This document shows positions 36,420 through 49,600 of a stretch of DNA of 64,000 nucleotides, one piece after another. Position 1 is the first letter of the stretch; each line of letters opens with the position of its first letter. Under the pieces are notes generated by a model, which saw only the letters and a list, made by a program, of their open reading frames with translations, was not told where the DNA came from and did not search any database. This stretch comes from Acanthochlamys bracteata. Its lineage: Eukaryota > Streptophyta > Magnoliopsida > Pandanales > Velloziaceae. The translations under genes and the position numbers were made by a program. The DNA lies in assembly GCA_019914995.1 (NCBI GenBank), contig CM034142.1, forward strand, positions 6,261,513 through 6,325,512, in the 5' to 3' direction.

Positions 36420-38299
36420 TAAGTGAAACTTTAATTGAGAATTTGCATTAAAACCCTTTCCTTTACGTATAAGAAAAAAACTTCTAAAAGAAAAAACTAA
36501 AAAAGTACTGAGTTTACTTTTCATATTAATAGCAAAAGTTTTATATTTAGAGTGTTTCAATTAAAAGTTTATTTTTTTATATCAAATTTTGAATCAAATT
36601 TATTTTTTATATTTTAATTTATTTTAAATTTATCGAATTTATTTTTAAATTATTTTGTATCGAATTTAGTTTTATCAAACTCAATTTCAAAAAACTTATA
36701 TTTTATATCAATTCAAACGCATCCTTATATTTATAATAATATTTAATAAATTATGTGTTTCATAAATATATTAATATAAATATCTAATTCAGCACATGAA
36801 TAAACTATATACTAATACCAAATAAACTCCTTAAATACAACACCTTTTTTTTCACTCATAAGGCTTAAGTGATGATTAAAGACAAACTATAAAAAGTAAT
36901 AAATTATTCTAAACATAGAGGTGTTTATTGCAAATATTTATATTAATTTAATTAGTTAAATGAAATAAATGGTTGGTGAGAGTATTTGAGTTATGCGTGG
37001 ACTTCTAAATTGTGCCGAAGAGTATACCACACCAACTCCCCGTTGACAGCCGGTCAACGCTTTGCATCTACAAAGGCGTTGGTTAAGCTTCTCCGAAAAA
37101 TAATTTTTTAATATATTTTTTATAAATATTTAAATAATTTAATTTAAATTTTAAAATTATAAAAAATTTTAGATAATATTTTTTTATTATTTTATTTAAA
37201 AGACACTTCTAAATAACTATCGCTGCTTATTTATCATTTTTATTTTAATTTTAATTTTTTATATAATTTTATAAAAATATGAAAAATTTTATTATTATTA
37301 TTTTTTAATAAATTTTAATTTTAAAAATAGTAATATTTCTTTTTAAAAATTTTATGTTATAAACACTTTCAAATATTACATTACTTCTCTTATTTACCAA
37401 TTACCGTTCTACCCTTTTGGTTATTCTAGAATCTTTTTTTTTAAAAAAAAGTTTCCTCGCATAAGCTTTTGGTAAATTTTATGGACAAGTAAAACAACAG
37501 ACAAAAAAATAGAGTTCCTTAATATAATCTCAGAGCGTGTTTAGCAGACGCTTAAACTCATTTTTAAAAATAAAATTTATAAAAATGAATCTAAAATTTT
37601 TTTTTGAAAAACTAAAAAATTATATTACTATTATTTATTTATTCATTTTGAATGTGTATTAAAAATAATTTTAAAAAAAAAAAATTAACTTATGAACTGA
37701 GTTACCTTGTGAAAGATTCTTTTGTATTTTTATGAGTGGCTCTTCAATAGATGAAAAAATCACAAGCGTCGTTATCCGGTGTGATCCACTGCCTTAAGAA
37801 TCAACAACGATGGTACAACGTATTTTCACAACCAAACTTCTAATGCTGAGTTTCGAAAATCTAAAACCTTACATTTCTATATTCCATAGTGCGTGCTGTA
37901 TTATTAAGTTATCGTGCAAGCACGTTAACTAAGCCTCAGCTTTTTTTAAAAAAAATTTTGAATTAAAAATATTTTTAGAATTTTTGAAAAAAATTTATCT
38001 TTTATCTCAAAAAAATAATAATAAGTTCTCACGACGTAGGATTTTTTTTATTTTTTAAAAATTTGACAAATTTAATAAAATATTATAAAAATTTTATTAA
38101 AAAATATAATATAAAAATAAGAATATAAGTACGGTCAAACGAGCTCTAAATTGACGTCCTTTGCCTCAATTTTTATTATCGTAAGAATTTAAAATGATCG
38201 TTTAATTAATAATAATTTTAATAATCTTTATATTTAGTTTATAATTTTAAATTTAATAATTTTATTTTTTAAACTTTATATAAACTCACTTTTAAAAGA
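36420..38299. other. GS upstream region and AT-rich spacer
   Basis: 36420-36500 is the proximal promoter flank. Beyond it, AT-rich DNA with A/T runs and small-element ends such as tttagcagacgcttaaactc (about 37540). A balanced patch at 36970-37085 has no frame. No gene was seen. Confidence 0.5.
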
Positions 38300-39973
38300 A
38301 TAATATATAATTTAAATAGTACCCCTTGCACAAGGCCACAAGGTTGCTTTATTATACTGATTGGCGATAGGTGCTTGTGATGAGTAAGTGGAAGTCGCGA
38401 GTGTTGGCTGAGTTGAGGTAGCTGTGATTAGTAAACGATAGCGGACTGACCTTGATAAGTATGGATCCATATTTACTTTTTGTTTGAATATTCTAGCTAA
38501 GACGTAGGTCTGTTGTAGATCCGTGGGCTGTGTTGCCATCACATCCAAAAGCAATTGTCCAAAATAATCCTCCATACAAAAGTCCTACTAAAATCATCCT
38601 CCGAAGCATTAGGTAAGCAAATACGCAAGTCTTCGAAGGCCGCTTGGTACTCGACAACGGTTTCCTTTTGAGTGATTTGCTTTAATGCAAAACCTAAAAC
38701 CCAAATCAGAGGGCCTAAATCTTCTCTGGCAGCAGCTATCATATCATCCATGTATGATGTGGTCAATCTTTTTCGAAGTTTTGGTACTATCGATTTGCTT
38801 CTCTTTGCAGATACATGGCAATAAAAGTTATTCTCTAGAACTACACGGAATACTTGAAATATTTTCTACTGAGTATATCCACTCTTGCTGTCCTTATTCG
38901 TCAGAATTTAGAAACTTGTATATTTCTCTATTTGAGCTTGAATAAAATTATACTGAGTTCATAGATGGGTACTGTCCAGATAGCTGTGGGCTCGCTGGGG
39001 TACTCGGAGTGCAGTGTGCAGTGGTGGGTTAGTATGTTTGATAGGATTTGTTAGGAATGTATTATGGTTGGGCTAATAAAGGTGGGCTTTCATAGAAGAG
39101 GGCGTCTGAATGACAAGTTAGTTATTGCTGGGTGCAAGCTAAGATAAGTTTGGCATTATATTTTATTGGCATGTACTTTATGAAAAGTTATAGTCACCGT
39201 GACTAGCATAGGGGTGGTTATTGTGGTTGTCAACAAGGAGGCCAGCAGGTGAAATTATAGGATCGACTGAAACAAAAGGGGTTGGTAAGGCAAGAGTTTG
39301 GCTATGATTGATGTTTGAAGTGCTTAGCATAGTTTTCATCTCTTGCATAAGTTGATGCAACTCACTCCAAAGATAATTGACTCACATCTCGCAGCGAAGG
39401 TTCCTTTTGTGGTGCTTCTGGAGAGAATGGTGAGGTCAGTATTTACAAGAATTTTTCTGCGGCAGCCGTGGTTGGTGACGACGGTGATTGAGGGGATCCC
39501 GAAGTAACGCGAGCCTTAGAATCTATTAGATTGAGGCTCTGATACCATATGCTATTAAAATATAAATGCAATTGAGAGTATAAATGTAGAATTGAAATGA
39601 AAAGCAACTTGTATATGAAAATTAAAAGCTGAAAGAAAGATGTGTTTCTAATGCCCCTCTCTGATGGAGTTGTCATCTATTTATAACTACAGCTAAATTT
39701 TATAGAATTCAAACACTTGTTCCTACTAGAGAGACTTATATGAAGTTTTAATCTATAACTCCTTATTTGAATGAAATTCTAAGCTTAATCTTTTAGATAA
39801 CAAGTGCTCTTCTTTTTTTGTTGCCCGAAAAAAACAAGAACAAAGTTGAAGTGCATTCTTTTCTTTGAAATCATTCACTTGGATCTAATGCAATTGCTAC
39901 AATTCTTTGCTAGCTTCCTCAAGCAACGTTGTTGTCTTGTATAAAAGGTAATTGGATCTAAAATTCTATCACA
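38300..39973 (-). mobile_element. Broken Ty3/gypsy-type LTR retrotransposon (one LTR plus gag remains)
   Basis: Fossil on the minus strand. The LTR is 39550-39973 (424 bp), bounded by TG and CA (plus strand tgctatta ... tatcaca). Next to it, at 39535-39547, lies a primer-binding site complementary to initiator Met-tRNA (reads tggtatcagagcc on the minus strand). Gag-like stretches follow to about 38312, with gypsy-gag phrases such as EYQAAFEDL and QPTDLQQTYVLARIFKQK. No protease, reverse transcriptase, integrase or second LTR was seen, so it is strongly truncated and broken in several places. It looks old. Confidence 0.72.
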
Positions 39974-42900
39974 ATGGTCTTCATTGTAGCGATAAAAAAA
40001 ATTTCAAATAATAGTCGGGTTACAAATAGAAAGCGTATTGTGAATAGCCACTTAGTTATTTAATTCTTGCATTTTAAAAAGAATTAGAAGGGTGAAATAA
40101 TTCAAAATACAATTTGTAGTTACTTGTTTTGAGAAAAAGTAAAAGAATCTACTGCGTTTACAGTCAGCCACTGATTCAATTGCGTAAAATGACAAAATAT
40201 GGGGCCCAATAATTTGCTAAGTCATTTTCTGTAAATCTAATGAATCTGTTTGGAATCTTGTTTCCAAGTTTATTTATTTTCTGAATTATTTAAATAAGAA
40301 GTGAAGAATCTTTTGCTGAAATAAATAACTTTTTTTCTTCCTGATTTGATCGAGAGCTGTTTGACTTTTTATTCTGTAAAAAATTTTATTAATTTTTGTT
40401 TTTATTTTTTTAACAAATTTTATATAATAATTTATAGATTTTATTTAAATATTTATTAAGTATAAAAAAATTTATATAGTAAAATTTTTTTCTTTATTAT
40501 TATTATTTTTAATTATTAAATAAATAGAACTTATTTAATAATTAATAAAATAAAAATATTTTCTATTTTAAAAATAAGACTTTTACGTATAACTTCTAAA
40601 AATAAGTTTATCTTTTAAAATTGTAAACAAACTTTCACATATAAATTTTAAACAAATTTTAAATAACTTCTCAAACGCTATTTTTTATTTATATTTTTTA
40701 ATATAACTTTTATAAGTATATAAAAAAATTTATTTAAAAATTTTTTATTACTATTTTATAGATAAAAAAATAAATTTTATTTTTTAAAAATATAAAAATA
40801 TTTTTTGTTTCAGAAAAAATTTATTTTAAAATAACACTTTCAAATTTCCGGATTCTTGAAAAGGCTACTTTCAACTTTCAAAGTTGGATGCAAATTTTCT
40901 TTTGTTGATCAAATGCATGAAAATGTCAAATAAGAAAAGAAAAGAAAAAAGAATTATTCTTCCATGCACAACTACTATAGAAAAAGTCCAAGAAAATCTT
41001 ATTATAATATTTTTTAGGACGTATTTTGAAGTGATTTTGAAAAAAAAACTTTATTAAATTAAAAATATTTTAAAAAGAGCTTTAATTTTTTATTTAAAAA
41101 ACTTCTATAGAATATTATAAAAATTTAAAATGCATTCCTAAATACTACTTAATTTAATTTATATTCCGAAAGCAACTTATCTTCTTGTTTTTTTTTTCCT
41201 TTTAAAAAATTTTGCTTGTAGTCAAGGAAATGTTAGGTCATTGATAAAGACACTTCCTTATGATGATGTTATAACAAAAATGATAGTTAGAAATATTTAA
41301 TTTAATTTGTGTATCAATAAACTTTGAGATATTTAATTATGAGATATTATTATGTTATACCATAATTTCCATCTTATCCCTTGCATGAAAATATTTAAAA
41401 AGATATTTATTTAATTATAGATGTCACAATTTATGATGATTTTTAAGTATATAAGATGAAGCTTAGTTTTATTTTTCATGTACTTAATTTGTTTCACTCT
41501 TATAAAAGTTTTTGTTTGTGTTGAACTATACATGAATTAGTTGATTTCAATGATAATTAGTGAGACATTAAAAGAGATTATGGATTAAGGCGTCGTTTGG
41601 CAAAACTTTTAAATAAAATTTTTATAATATTTAAATTTTGAATAATACAAGTAAATTGTATATCATAAAATTGAAAAAATATATAAATATATAATTTTTA
41701 TTCTTTAGTAAAAATTATTTTGTTAAAAATATTATAATAAATTTATTTAAATTGAAAAATAGCTTGTTATTTTTAAACACTATATATGAAAACTTTTGCT
41801 TGTCAATGAAGTGTTGCTAATGCTTTATATAAAATTTTGTGGTACCTACTACCTTGTTGTTGCCTAAGGACAACAATGTTTCCATCAATGTCATTGTCTT
41901 CCCTAAGTAACTCACACTTAGTGTTGGAATTCAAAGATTTGTGGTGGTGTTTGTTTTTGAAATGCAACTAGTACTAGGATCTAAATGGTTGGAGAATCTC
42001 TTAGAAGAACATATGCTTGATTGAAGTTAAGAATCTCATACACATGAGAATCATATTCTCTAGTGGCATCGCAGTATCTTTATATCCAAACTAGAGACAC
42101 CTTTTAATATTATGTGTTTTGAGGTATGATGCTTGTTGATAGAGCTTTATTTGAATTTTTATATCTAATATTATTTTGGTTTCTGAAGATATACAAGTTA
42201 GATTTGAGAATATTTAGAAATATTTTTTAAAAATGAGATTTTTTGAAACGAAATATATTTTAAAAATTTTTTTATTTTTATTTTAAAATATATAAATAAG
42301 TAATAATAAGATCTTATTACGGAATTTTTTTTTTAGACTTTCTTAACTTTTAAAAGAATTATATAAAATGCTCTAAAAAATTAATTAAAAAATGTAAAAT
42401 TAAAAATTAAAAGGAGAATATAAGCGCTAACAAATGAGCTCTATCAAAGTTTAGTTAGTGAGCAGGAATTTGATTTTGTAGCAAAGAATTACTTGTACAA
42501 ATTATGAATTTCAATAGTTTAAACAAAAGAAACTTTTCATTTACTTGTCTTAGTATTATTTTGGTCATGTTTGGCAAAATATTTTATTTCATTTCGACTT
42601 TTTATATGTATAATTTTTATTTATTTTAAATAAAAAGGTCAAACTTATTTTTTAAAAAGTCTCAAAAGAATCTTCTTTTCAGAAAAGTTTTGATTTAAGT
42701 ACTCTCAAACGTCACTTAAAAATAAAAAATAAGACTTGCATAAATAGAATGGAAATTATTTATAAATTTTTTTTTTTTATTGCACCTACTATGTATGCAT
42801 GTAGAGGGATCATAATGCACATTTTGGAAAGTGACATGAAACCAGAAGATTAGATTGGATGAATATGATAGGGGTGGTTTTCTTTGTTGGATATGTAAGA

Positions 42901-43714
42901 GAGAGATTTGGAACTTTATCAAATCTTTTGAAAATTTGTATAACATGCAATAGAACATTTGAGCGCGTTTGGTTGAGCTTATCGAATGCTGTTTTTCAAT
43001 TTTTTTTTATTTTACGTTTGAATTGGAACCGACATTTTCCAAAAAAAATTATTTTCTAAATAACCTCTTACAACTCTTTTTGCAATGATCTGTTATGTTC
43101 AACTCACTTATCAAAAATTTACAAAAGTCACTTCGAATGTGTTTAATTTTTTAACGAAGTTTACTTTTTTTGCTAAAAAATAAATTTTTTTATTTATTTT
43201 ATATTAGAAAAATTTTTACTATTTATTTTTTTGTCAAATAAATAAAATTTATTTTCAATAATTATTTTTCGATAACTTACTTTTTAATAACTTATTTTTC
43301 ATAACTCATTCCTAAATAAATAAACATGCTCTTTCCGTCAAAAAAAATACACCCTTCATTAAGGGATTGGAATTCAATATTTTTTAATAAAATAATAAAA
43401 ATTGAAAAATAAGTAATGGATTTGAATCAAATTTCTTATTGTGTTTAAAGAACTACATAGCTGATCAAGTTAAATTGTACTAAAAGTATTTGCCTATATT
43501 ACCGCTTAAAAAGTATCTAAATATTATACAATTAATAATAATTAAATATAATAATTTATATAATTGACTTAATATCATAATGAATTTTAACAAATTAAGA
43601 AATTATAACGAATGATGTGAACTACAAACAAGACACCCAAAAGAAAAAATAACACAAAAAATAAAAGAACATATTAACCATGCAATAAGATAGAATTAAG
43701 TCGATACTAGACAT
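39974..43714. other. AT-rich spacer with decayed small elements
   Basis: No gene. Short elements with cgtttggc-type ends are likely at about 41592-41795 (cgtcgtttggcaaaac), 42560-42716 (tgtttggcaaaat to ctcaaacgtcactt) and 42960-43130 (gcgcgtttggttgagc). 41830-42180 has more balanced composition and may be older repeat DNA. No protein match was found. Confidence 0.45.
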
Positions 43715-43717
43715 TTA

Positions 43718-44013
43718 AGGCGTGTTTCAAATGCCCGTAACTAAGTTTCGTAAAAGTGAAAAATAGAAAGTAAAGTTTCTTGAAAAATGAAATAGAAGTG
43801 GAGTTCAGTAATTGTGTTTCAATAGGTTTTGAAAATATGTTGAAAATTAAAAGATATAGCTGTATTGGAAAGTGTGCAAATAAGAAAGTTAGAATTAAAG
43901 TTCCGTATGTGGAAGTAGAGTTCTGAGTTCCTTATGTAATTGAAACATATGAACTATTCGGAACTCAAAATTTGACGGTAGAAAGTGGAATTACAGATAT
44001 TTGAAACACGCCC
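43718..44013. mobile_element. Tourist-like MITE, family A best copy
   Basis: 296 bp with clear ends: left aggcgtgtttcaaatgcccg, right gatatttgaaacacgccc, flanked by TTA at 43715-43717 and 44014-44016. Non-coding. The 3-bp TTA duplication and G-rich end with GTTTC fit PIF/Harbinger (Tourist) MITEs. Its sequence is richer in G/C than the other copies, suggesting a more recent insertion. Confidence 0.85.
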
Positions 44014-44016
44014 TTA

Positions 44017-45157
44017 TCAAAAACACGATTATAACTCTAACCCTATTAGCCCAATAAGCAAAACCAAAGCCCAATTCAGCAGCAGCCCATAGATCTTTCT
44101 TATGGACTGGACTGTACTACTCCGCTGATAAAGTCTGAAATATTTGGCAGAACTTATAACATTGGTTTAAGAAATTTTTTTAAAAAATAAATTTTTATAG
44201 TATTTATATTTTTTAATTTTTAAAAGTTAAATAAATTATATTATATATTTATGATTTTAAAATAAAAAAATAACTTATTTTTAAGAAATTAATTATCATT
44301 ATTAAACAACAAGTAAATTGAACTTTTTTCTCATACAAATATGAAAATGTGGTATCAATTTAATTAAAACTTATTATTTGTCAAAAACACACTTCTAAAC
44401 TCATCTAGAAACTAAGAAAAAGTAATTTCTATACTTGATTTTAACTAATCAATACAAATAGTTTACTATTTTTGAAAAATTAACTTCACAAGGAAAGAAT
44501 AATAAAGAAATTAAATGTCTCTTTATTTTATCTTATTTTAACTTTTTATTTTTCTTAAATTATTTATCATATATTTGTTTTTATAAGTTAAAAATTAAAA
44601 TTATTTTAAAAATATTATAACTTTTTTTTCATCCTGAGGCTCATTGGAAAGTGCCCTAAAAGACATACGACTTATTTGATCGATTTATCAAATTCCTTTT
44701 TTTAAGCTTACTTTAAAATTAAATAAATTTAAACTTAAATATATTTTTTGTAAAAATTATTTTAAAATGTATTTGTAAAACTAAATAAATATAAAAATTT
44801 ATTTTTATTAAATATTTTTAATTTTTAATTTATTTTTATAAATTCACTTTTTAAAAATGAATTTAACAACAAAGTAAACACACAACATGATAATAGGCAC
44901 ATGAGATGAGATGAGAGAGAATCTAATCTAAAATCTATCTCATCATTCTCATGTTCCCCTCCACTCACCTTATTATATTATCTTTACTTTCATCTATTTG
45001 CAATAAAGGGCTCAAATAAAAACTATACTTAAACTAGGCCCTTATCAATATTAGACCCCCTTAGTTAACAAAACGTTTTTTTTTTTGAATTAGGTGTTAA
45101 AAAAATACTTACAAAATCATTAGTATTTATCAGTTCACAATCAATTGCATAATTTTA
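44017..45157. other. AT-rich spacer
   Basis: No gene. 44150-44400 starts tttggcagaacttataac and ends acacttctaaactcatctag, probably another small decayed element. 44890-45060 has neutral composition without a frame. Confidence 0.45.
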
Positions 45158-45415
45158 AGCCCGTTTGGCACAGCTTATGATAAGCTATTTATCAATTTTT
45201 CTCCATTTTATATTTTTCAATACATATTTTATAAATATATAAAAATTTATTTAAAAATTTAGAAAGTGTAGAAAAATTCTACGGAGTGAGATCTTTTTAT
45301 TGTATATTTTTATTTTTATTTTTAAAGTAAAAAAATAGAGCTCGTTTTTCAAAAAAGATAAAAATATCCTCTATTTTAGAAAAGCTCTATTTCATAAGCA
45401 CTACCAAACACTCTC
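45158..45415. mobile_element. MITE with CCCGTTTGGCA ends (family C)
   Basis: About 258 bp. Left end agcccgtttggcacagctta, right end as inverted partner (taagcactaccaaacactct). The interior is AT-rich with internal complementary arms (gctctatttcataagc). Non-coding. Representative of the many cgtttggc-type elements in the spacers. Confidence 0.65.
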
Positions 45416-46608
45416 ATAAAAGAACTCTAAAAATTTAATAAAATCCATATTTTCAAAAGAAATCTTTTTTTTATTTTTAACACTGAGTCTAATTTAGGGA
45501 GGATGTTGCAATACTTATGACATTATTTTATAAATTCATATTTTTAAATATTGAAGTATTTAAACGGTTTTTTTTTTCAATTTTTTACAGGTGAATTTTA
45601 TGTCTAAAAGTTTAAAACGTGTAATTTTTTTATTTTTTAGATAAAAAATTAAACTTATTTTTCAAAAAGCTTCAATCGATAAACAAAATAATGTGCCACA
45701 AAAAACTCATAAAAACTCTTTATTTAAAAAACTTCTAAACTATCCCCTTAGAATTGGACTCAATATCCTAGTAGATAAACAAAATAATCTGTACATTCTT
45801 TACATCAAATCATGTTGCTGATGAATAGTATAGTTATAAAAATCGAACCGAATATCAATTCGAAAAGCTGTTCAGATCGACGGGTTACAAGTTGACCCGG
45901 TAGGTCAACCAATAGAGTGGTTTGTTAGGCCAGGCAACAATCAGCAACCAATGCCATTCCAATTGTCAAGCTCAACTGCTCAAGGCCTTGTGTCATGCAG
46001 TGTGCATTGCAACCGGTAACATAAATTGTCCAATACTAACAAGCCAATACTCTCAAGAGTATTATCAATTGAAAAGGGTTTTAAGTGCCGGTAATATAAG
46101 CAACGGATACGCAGAGCCTGCGAAGATTGAACTTTAGCAACAATCAGATTATAGAATTATGCGTGTTGACGTAGTAGTGGAGCCGACAGTATGGCAGAGC
46201 CATGGTGGAGTCGACGGAGCTGGCGAAGCAGCGGAACCATGGAAAAACCTGGGTCAATTAGGGTCGATTTTATAGATGAATTATTTGCAAACCAAATTCG
46301 AACCGATTTAGATTTTGGATCAATAATTTTTAATTGACTCGGACGGGCCGGTCTGGATGACAAATACAATCATTTTAGGTGGTATGCATAAAAATCACTG
46401 CATTTTTTGCAAAATTTTATTCACAAAGAATAAAATTAGTAACCAATTTTGCAAAGAAGGAAAGACTGAATTAATAAAATAACCGCAAAATTCCATCAGC
46501 CAGAAGCAATTAACACAAAAAATCTAGAAAGAAGCAAAACAGAGCACAGAGCTCTACAATGGTAACTTCCGTAAATTAAATCCCAAACAAAGGGGCAAAA
46601 TTGTCAAA
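45416..46608 (+). other. Upstream region of the ankyrin gene with a repeat block
   Basis: 45416-45830 is AT-rich. 45840-46370 is a GC-richer block: it opens with aatcgaaccgaatatcaatt and gggttacaagttgacccggt and closes with caaattcgaaccgatttag and gactcggacgggccgg, phrases typical of a class of non-autonomous plant repeats with cgaaccga/ggtcaacc ends. It lies 240 bp before the ATG at 46609. Frames inside are not credible genes. 46400-46608 is the proximal promoter and leader. Confidence 0.45.
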
Positions 46609-49600
46609 ATGGATCTCCGTCTCCGATACCAGCAATCCCTGTTCGCCGCAGCACGTGCTGGGCATGTGGAACAAGTGCGGCAGGCAGTTGAAGACAGTTA
46701 TTCGAGTTCTGTACCTTCTCCTTTATCCGCTGGTTCTTCACAGACTGATTCCGGTGAGACAGCTCTGTATCTCGCCGCAGAGAATGGACACGTGTCAGTT
46801 GTTAAGTACCTCGCCTGTGAATCAGGGTTGTACGATTTTGAAGCTGCTGCGATTAGGTCCAGGCTTGATTTGGATGCTTTGCATGTTGCTGCGAAGAATG
46901 GGCATGCTGGTAATCGAAAAGATTCTTTCAGTCTCTTTGTATAGTTGCTTTGTTTTCTTGTTAAAGTTTTAGTTTTTGTATGCGTTATGAGAAGACTTGG
47001 TTTATCTTGTTTTCTCTTTTTGTGGTTGTTAGAGTTTTCATTTGCATTCTGGTAAAGAAAAGGTTAAAATTTTTTATTTCTTGTTTGCTGGTTTTGTTTT
47101 GATTGGTCATGATGGTTTTGTTTTGATTAGTCAAGTTTTAGGTATTATGCAGGTAATGAAGATTCTATGAAATTGAATTCTTTTTCTTTTTTGTTCTTGT
47201 CCACTAGTATCTCTTTTTGTTTTCGAAATTAAATTAAGGTCGCTAATGTCAATTTTAACGTTCAATTGTTAATATTAATCCCTATTTTTTCTCTCAGTAT
47301 TTCTGGGAATTGGAAAACTTTTTCTTGTTATGATTTTGTGTAACGCAAGACTTCCGATTTGGTTTTTTGTTTCCAGTTTTAAACATTTGTATGCAAGATG
47401 TGTTTGCGTTTTCAAATTTTGGACAAAATGTACATGCTTCTGTACACAAATTTTTGGATGGAGACACACTTAAAACAAAAGTGTTTTTGAATAGAAGTTA
47501 TTTGCAAGAAAGCAAGAAGCTGCAACAAGTTTTTACTCGGTCTTTTTTCCCTCTACTTTTTTGTTGAGATGCTTTGCTCTAGTCTGTTTGTCGTTTCCAT
47601 CCGAGGTAGCTCTGTTTGACTGGACATTAATGATTTTCTTTTGTTCTTTTTGAGACAAAATGGTGTGGTAGTGGTTGCACACTATACCTGTTGAATTTCT
47701 TGGAAGTGGAACTTAAGAAAAAGATAACTTGTAGCTGAAACTGTATTGCTATTGAGATGAAGTGGCATTGATTCAAGTGTTTGGAAATGGATAATTGAGG
47801 TTTTTGAAGTCAACCTTTGCAGGAAAATTGAGTTCTTTCAATGAGCAATGGCAAAAGGAAAATTTCTTGGAAACACTTTGGGTAGACGGAAGTGTATAAG
47901 TGCTTCTAGGCTAGTCAAGAATAGTGGTTCACGTTCCCAAGCAAAGTCCTGATTCACATTCTAAATTAACTACATGTTTGAGCATCTATTCAAAATATCT
48001 TGAATTGGATATTCATGTTTATATTTGTAGTTCAGCTTGGTCACGGTTTCTTGTGTAGTGATCTTTAATGCAACACTTTTTTCTAAACTAAGGTTTAGAG
48101 TGCCTTCCAAAATATATAGCATAAGTACTTGCATCAATTTGGAAAGTACTGTGTCTTTCTGGGAGAACTTGTTAAGAGTAGTGTTGAACGCTTGCTTCTA
48201 TGATATTACACAAGATGGAAGTTTGCTTAGGGCTCTGAATGTAGGAGGTCATGATTAATGCAATATAACCAGCCAAGAATACCAATTTTGGTCATGATTA
48301 GTTCAAGATAGCGGTCGTATGTAATTTGATCTGTAATGTGTAGAATTACATCTTTATACTTATTCGACTAATTGAGACTCTAGTGGGTACTTTTGATTTA
48401 GTCGAAAAGCGTTTCTTGGAGCATGACAAAATCAAAAGTACCTGGTAGATTAACTTCTTTTCCTTGGTAAGTTGTGGTTATACTTTTGTTTTGGCAAGTG
48501 ATGTTGTTCGTGTAGTCTATAAGTTTTGGGCTTGTAATTGGTAACGTCTTCCACCTTTTAATGCAATCTAGTTTTTGGCTTTCTCTTCTAGATTCACTTT
48601 CAGGGTATACAAAATTGATTCTACAATTTATATTGGTGAAGTGAAGATTAATCTGTTGGTTGTTGAAGCGGTCATGTGGTGGATCTTATATAGTAGAGGG
48701 AGACTTGAGAATAAGAGGGCAAGAGGTTATTGAAATTTGAACTAGAAAGTCTTATGCAGCTCACACACAACTTACTATTATTTATTATTTTTGTTACAAC
48801 TTTTGGTACTAACTAGGCTTGAAGAAAAATCTTAGGTGAAAGTTTTAGATATTTTGAATAAAACTGTCTTATATCTAAAGTGTTTTACGGGGTCTACAAT
48901 TAAAACCCACCCACCCCACCCCCTAACCGAGAAACGACTAAGCTGTATTTGAAGCCTCTTATTACAACAAATTGCAATAACGTGCTTTATTTTTTCACAT
49001 CCCTCGTAACAAAAGAAATATGAAAGTGAAGTGTTTGTATAGGAACTTAGAGAGGGATATTGTATCAACGAATTTTCCAAATAGGAAAAGTGATGGAGTG
49101 AAGTATTTGTGCAGGATTCAAGAGGGATGTTGTATCTAAGAAGCTTTCAAAATAGGGAGCAAGGGAATGTGGAAGAAGGAAATCTATTATTGTAAGTTGT
49201 CATTATAAGAGGTTTGGAATGCAACTTAGTTTTGTTTTTAAAAGAGGGGACCATCGAGTGTATCTATAGAACACTCTATATGTATGATACTTTCATAAAA
49301 AAATATCTAAAATAATTTTACGTAAGTTTTATCCTCATGCCACATAACTTGCTTGTCTTTAGTATTTCTAACATCTATAAAGTATTCTTTTCAACTATCT
49401 TCGAAACTTGATTTAGAGAGAAATATCTTCTCTTTGCACTTGTGAGCTTCATTCAGAAACCTTCTTGCTTTTTGAGCATTAATCAGGGTCCTAATCATAT
49501 TTACCTTCCAACGTAATCACCCCTTGACTTTCTAAATGTAGAGGCAAAAACTTCATTTCTTAAGGCTTAAATAGATTTGCTGCCTATGTTGAGTATGTGC

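Noticed and set aside
45922-46369. Two short frames upstream of the ankyrin gene
   Set aside because: Located in a repeat-like block, no family match, no splice path to the gene.
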